Assembly: GCA_905236615.1 (NCBI GenBank)
Contig: CAJORC010000298.1
Location: 1 to 7,398, forward strand
Direction of reading: 5' to 3'
Length of the DNA stretch: 7,398 nt
Origin: an uncultured Lachnospiraceae bacterium
GTDB taxonomy: Bacteria > Bacillota > Clostridia > Lachnospirales > Lachnospiraceae
Numbering within the stretch: position 1 is the stretch's first letter; each line of letters opens with the position of its first letter. The notes under the pieces are model-generated. The model did no database searches, was not told the origin of the DNA, and saw only the letters and a list, made by a program, of their open reading frames with translations. Position numbers and translations under genes: made by a program. Shown here in pieces: positions 5,928 through 7,398 of this stretch.

Positions 5928-6818
5928 TTAGAATACCGGTACAACTGAACCTGAATAAGTATCATTAATATAGTCTCTTACTTCATCTGTAAGGATCGCA
6001 TTTTTAAGTGCCTGTGACTTTTCTGAGTTTTCCTCTCCCTCTCTTACGCATACATAGTTTGCGTAGGTTTCTGCTGCAAGTGAATCTGCAGTCTCAACCG
6101 CGATCGGTGCATCAAGCTTTGCTTCTATTGCATAGTTACCATTTATTACAGCAAAATCAACATCCTGAATGGATTTTGCTACCTGAGCTGCCTCAAGTTC
6201 CTGTATATCTATATTGTGTGTATTTTCTTCAATATCAAGAATAGTTGCCTGAACCCCTGCACCTTCTTTAAGTTTGATAAGTCCCTGTGCCTCAAGCAGA
6301 AGGAGTGCTCTTGCTTCGTTCGTTGTATCATTAGGTACTGCAACTTTTGCACCATCAGCTACATTACTGAGATCTGATGATTTACCTGCATATATGCCCA
6401 TGGGCTCGAAATGTACAGCTGCAATTGCTGCGATATGTGTACCATTTTCTTTATTGAAATCTTCAAGATAAGGCTTATGCTGGAAATAATTTGCATCGAG
6501 ATCACCATCTTCAAGTGCTGTATTCGGAAGCACATAATCATTATATTCTACGATTTCAAGCTTCCATCCGTCTTCTGCGAGATTATCCTTGATCTGTTCA
6601 AGTATCTCAGAATGGGGTGTTACACATGCTCCGACTTTTATAACCTTGTCATCCGCTGTCGAAGCGTCTGACTGTGCTGCCTCTGACTGGGCTGCTTCTG
6701 ACTGAGCCGCTTCTTTTGAACCTGCGTCATTTGATGTACTCTCTGTACTGCCGCATCCTGCAAAAACCGTTGCCACGACTGTCAATGATAATGCTAAAGC
6801 TAAAAATTTGTTTTTCAT
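5928..6818 (-). CDS. metQ: MetQ/NlpA-family substrate-binding lipoprotein
   Basis: A 296-residue extracytoplasmic binding protein anchored as a lipoprotein, which delivers ligand to the MetN/MetI-type transporter encoded downstream. The signal peptide has a KNK basic start, a hydrophobic core and the lipobox FAGC, with Cys22 as the lipidated residue; Phe at -3 is slightly unusual. A low-complexity Ser/Ala/Glu/Gln linker follows to about residue 57. The NlpA domain then shows the hallmarks DLDANYFQHKPYL, VAVPNDTTNEARALLLLEAQGLI, IQELEAAQVAKSI and FAVINGNYAIEA. The Arg of NEARALLL and the Asn of VINGNYA, which in characterised MetQ proteins contact the amino acid ligand, are kept. NDTTNEA replaces the common NDPTNEG, a small change near the pocket. 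ATG 6818 has GGAGG 8 nt upstream, whereas the longer GTG start at 6833 would place that site inside the coding region. It is the first gene after the putative control region. Relatives bind L- or D-methionine or Gly-Met dipeptides, so the ligand needs testing. Confidence 0.94.
   Translation of the reverse strand: MKNKFLALALSLTVVATVFAGCGSTESTSNDAGSKEAAQSEAAQSEAAQSDASTADDKVIKVGACVTPHSEILEQIKDNLAEDGWKLEIVEYNDYVLPNTALEDGDLDANYFQHKPYLEDFNKENGTHIAAIAAVHFEPMGIYAGKSSDLSNVADGAKVAVPNDTTNEARALLLLEAQGLIKLKEGAGVQATILDIEENTHNIDIQELEAAQVAKSIQDVDFAVINGNYAIEAKLDAPIAVETADSLAAETYANYVCVREGEENSEKSQALKNAILTDEVRDYINDTYSGSVVPVF
6667..6711 (-). repeat. Three 15-bp tandem repeats in the lipoprotein linker
   Basis: Three consecutive in-frame copies of a 15-bp unit (plus strand TCTGACTGnGCYGCY, differing at a few third positions) encode a repeated five-residue EAAQS unit just after the lipid-anchor cysteine. 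The unit length preserves frame, so copy number could change by slippage without breaking the protein. It most likely only lengthens the flexible tether between membrane and binding domain. Confidence 0.85.
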
Positions 6819-6839
6819 AATACTATCCTCCACAACTGA

Positions 6840-6855
6840 CTTTTACTATTACCTA
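6840..6855 (-). repeat. Direct repeat copy 2 (TAGGTAATAGTAAAAG)
   Basis: On the transcribed strand TAGGTAATAGTAAAAG matches TAGGTATTATGAAAAG (6909-6924) at 13 of 16 positions, with starts 69 bp apart. GabR and related MocR-family regulators recognise direct repeats in front of target operons, and such a gene lies immediately upstream. The copy overlaps one arm of the 19-bp dyad. The A/T content lowers the weight of the match. Confidence 0.35.
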
Positions 6856-6869
6856 TCTCTATAATAGGT
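6851..6869. promoter_or_regulatory. 19-bp inverted repeat, candidate operator
   Basis: ACCTAT and ATAGGT are perfect 6-bp inverted arms separated by 7 nt (CTCTATA), giving a 19-bp dyad centred about 42 nt upstream of the metQ ATG. Size and spacing suit a dimeric helix-turn-helix regulator. A TATTAT that could act as a -10 box lies across the dyad, so binding here would block transcription. The region is AT-rich, so some chance symmetry is expected. Confidence 0.4.
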
Positions 6870-6908
6870 TCTTTTTCTTCATGGGAGTATAATATCACTC
6901 ATCACGGC

Positions 6909-6924
6909 CTTTTCATAATACCTA
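6909..6924 (-). repeat. Direct repeat copy 1 (TAGGTATTATGAAAAG)
   Basis: This is the promoter-distal partner of the repeat at 6840-6855 and is 13/16 identical to it. It is immediately preceded on the transcribed strand by ATTTT, so it includes the end of an ATTTTTAGG string also found in the gap between the dehydrogenase and aminotransferase genes. Confidence 0.35.
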
Positions 6925-6933
6925 AAAATTATC

Positions 6934-6946
6934 GTTTATTATAAAC
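6934..6946. repeat. 13-bp palindrome directly after the regulator stop codon
   Basis: GTTTAT and ATAAAC flank a single central base, immediately adjoining the regulator's TAA. As RNA only about four A/U-rich pairs could form, and the following T-run (TTTTT, 7 nt later) is short, so it is at best a very weak terminator. As DNA it could be a binding site. Confidence 0.3.
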
Positions 6947-7398
6947 TTAAGCTATAACGGTTCTTATTAATTCTCTTCTTTTATTCCTTCTCACACGGTT
7001 GATATGTCGTTCAAAATCACCGCTGTTGATAAGCTCGGCGATCACCAGCTGCTCAAAAGTCGGTACCGTACAGGAATAAAAACCAAGCCGGGAGTCGAAT
7101 TTTTTCAGCAGACATTTCGGAAGTACCATATAACCCACTCGCAAGGAAGGTGAGATAGTTTTTGAAAAGGTATTCATATATATCACATCATCGGATTTTG
7201 ACAGAGCAAACATTGTTTCCTCCGGCTTTCTTGATATGGAGAATTCCGATTCAAAGTCATCTTCGATAATAAAACGATCGGACTGTGATGCCCAACGGAT
7301 ATATTCATATTTTTTAGAAGCTGATGCAGTGACACCTGATGGAAAGCTGCGGTAGGGGGATATATGCAAAATCCCCGCAGAAGTTCCGGAAAGTGCCC
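6947..7398 (-). pseudogene. MocR/PdxR-type GntR regulator, aminotransferase-like domain fragment; lacks C-terminus
   Basis: The reading frame enters from the right edge with no start in view and ends at TAA 6947-6949, leaving 149 codons. MocR regulators fuse an N-terminal GntR winged helix (outside the window) to a fold-type I aminotransferase-like domain that senses PLP or an amino acid aldimine. Seen here are ILHISPYRSFPSG (the 'tPshqfPtG' block), RFIIEDDFESEF with the PLP-contacting Asp, MNTFSKTISPSLRVGY with the PLP lysine at fragment residue 79 and Arg86, and FERHINRVRRNKR. In GabR about 165 residues follow the lysine; here only 70 do, so roughly 95 residues are missing, including the small-domain segment that holds the ligand carboxylate arginine. 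I see no continuation in the other two frames before metQ. It may be decayed by deletion or be a shortened regulator that still binds DNA; pseudogene is my preferred but uncertain call. It is co-oriented with and adjacent to the operon, so it is the natural candidate regulator. Confidence 0.7.

Larger units (their letters stand above)
6819..6946 (-). promoter_or_regulatory. AT-rich control region upstream of the metQ operon
   Basis: These 128 nt separate the regulator stop from the metQ ATG and are the only long non-coding stretch before the operon, so the promoter is probably here. On the transcribed strand there are -10-like sequences (TATTAT at plus 6861-6866, TATACT at plus 6886-6891), but none has a good TTGACA-like box at 16-18 nt. 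Two direct repeats and two palindromes are listed separately. I see no S-box (SAM), T-box or other known leader RNA architecture; there are no GC-rich helices and no terminator hairpin followed by a T-tract. This absence suggests repressor/activator control, not methionine-responsive riboswitch control, although the MocR-type gene upstream could also read through into metQ. Confidence 0.45.

Noticed and set aside
5547..5931. Two overlapping plus-strand open frames of 111 and 126 codons
   Set aside because: Both are antisense to the Rossmann domain of the dehydrogenase and overlap each other; neither has a start signal or family resemblance.
6888..6893. Perfect TATAAT on the plus strand as a divergent promoter
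   Set aside because: No matching -35 box 16-18 nt upstream and no plus-strand gene follows it; it would point into the regulator fragment in antisense.
6819..6946. SAM (S-box) or T-box leader in front of metQ
   Set aside because: The 128 nt are AT-rich with only short weak palindromes; no multi-helix architecture or terminator was recognisable by eye.

Overview
The window reads as a stretch of low-to-mid GC Firmicutes chromosome. The strong purine-rich GGAGG-type ribosome binding sites, the A/T-biased third codon positions and the Ser/Ala/Gln-rich lipoprotein linker suggest a clostridial, perhaps Lachnospiraceae-like, anaerobe. That placement is an inference from style, not from a marker gene. 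Every credible gene lies on the minus strand, so transcription runs from right to left. There is no gene-free stretch longer than 300 bases and I see no tRNA, rRNA, CRISPR array or insertion sequence.

Layout in transcription order: (1) 7398-6947, the 3' part of a MocR/PdxR-type GntR regulator with an aminotransferase-like domain, which stops well before the normal C-terminus of the family; (2) a 128-nt AT-rich gap with direct and inverted repeats that look like operator material; (3) a MetQ/NlpA-family lipoprotein; (4) an opine (octopine/nopaline) dehydrogenase-family enzyme; (5) after a 117-nt gap, a class I PLP aminotransferase; (6) a MetN-like ATPase with its C-terminal NIL domain; (7) a MetI-like permease; (8) an Asp/Glu-racemase superfamily protein with both catalytic cysteines; (9) a YbaK/EbsC-type aminoacyl-tRNA deacylase; (10) the first 98 codons of an AGCS-family sodium:amino acid symporter running off the left edge. 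Most internal gaps are 7-53 nt, and two ribosome binding sites overlap the upstream gene's stop codon, so genes 3-9 look like one operon (possibly with an extra start site in the 117-nt gap).

What is interesting is the combination. A complete Met-type ABC importer (Q, N, I) is split by a pair of amino-acid enzymes: an opine dehydrogenase homologue, whose family joins or splits an amino acid and a 2-keto acid, and an aminotransferase, which interconverts amino acids and 2-keto acids. A racemase-family protein, a tRNA-editing-type protein and an amino acid symporter follow. The simplest inference is a dedicated module for importing and processing an opine-like N-substituted amino acid or a D-/non-canonical amino acid, with tRNA clean-up. 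A methionine salvage role is the conservative alternative. Substrate and direction cannot be read from sequence alone.
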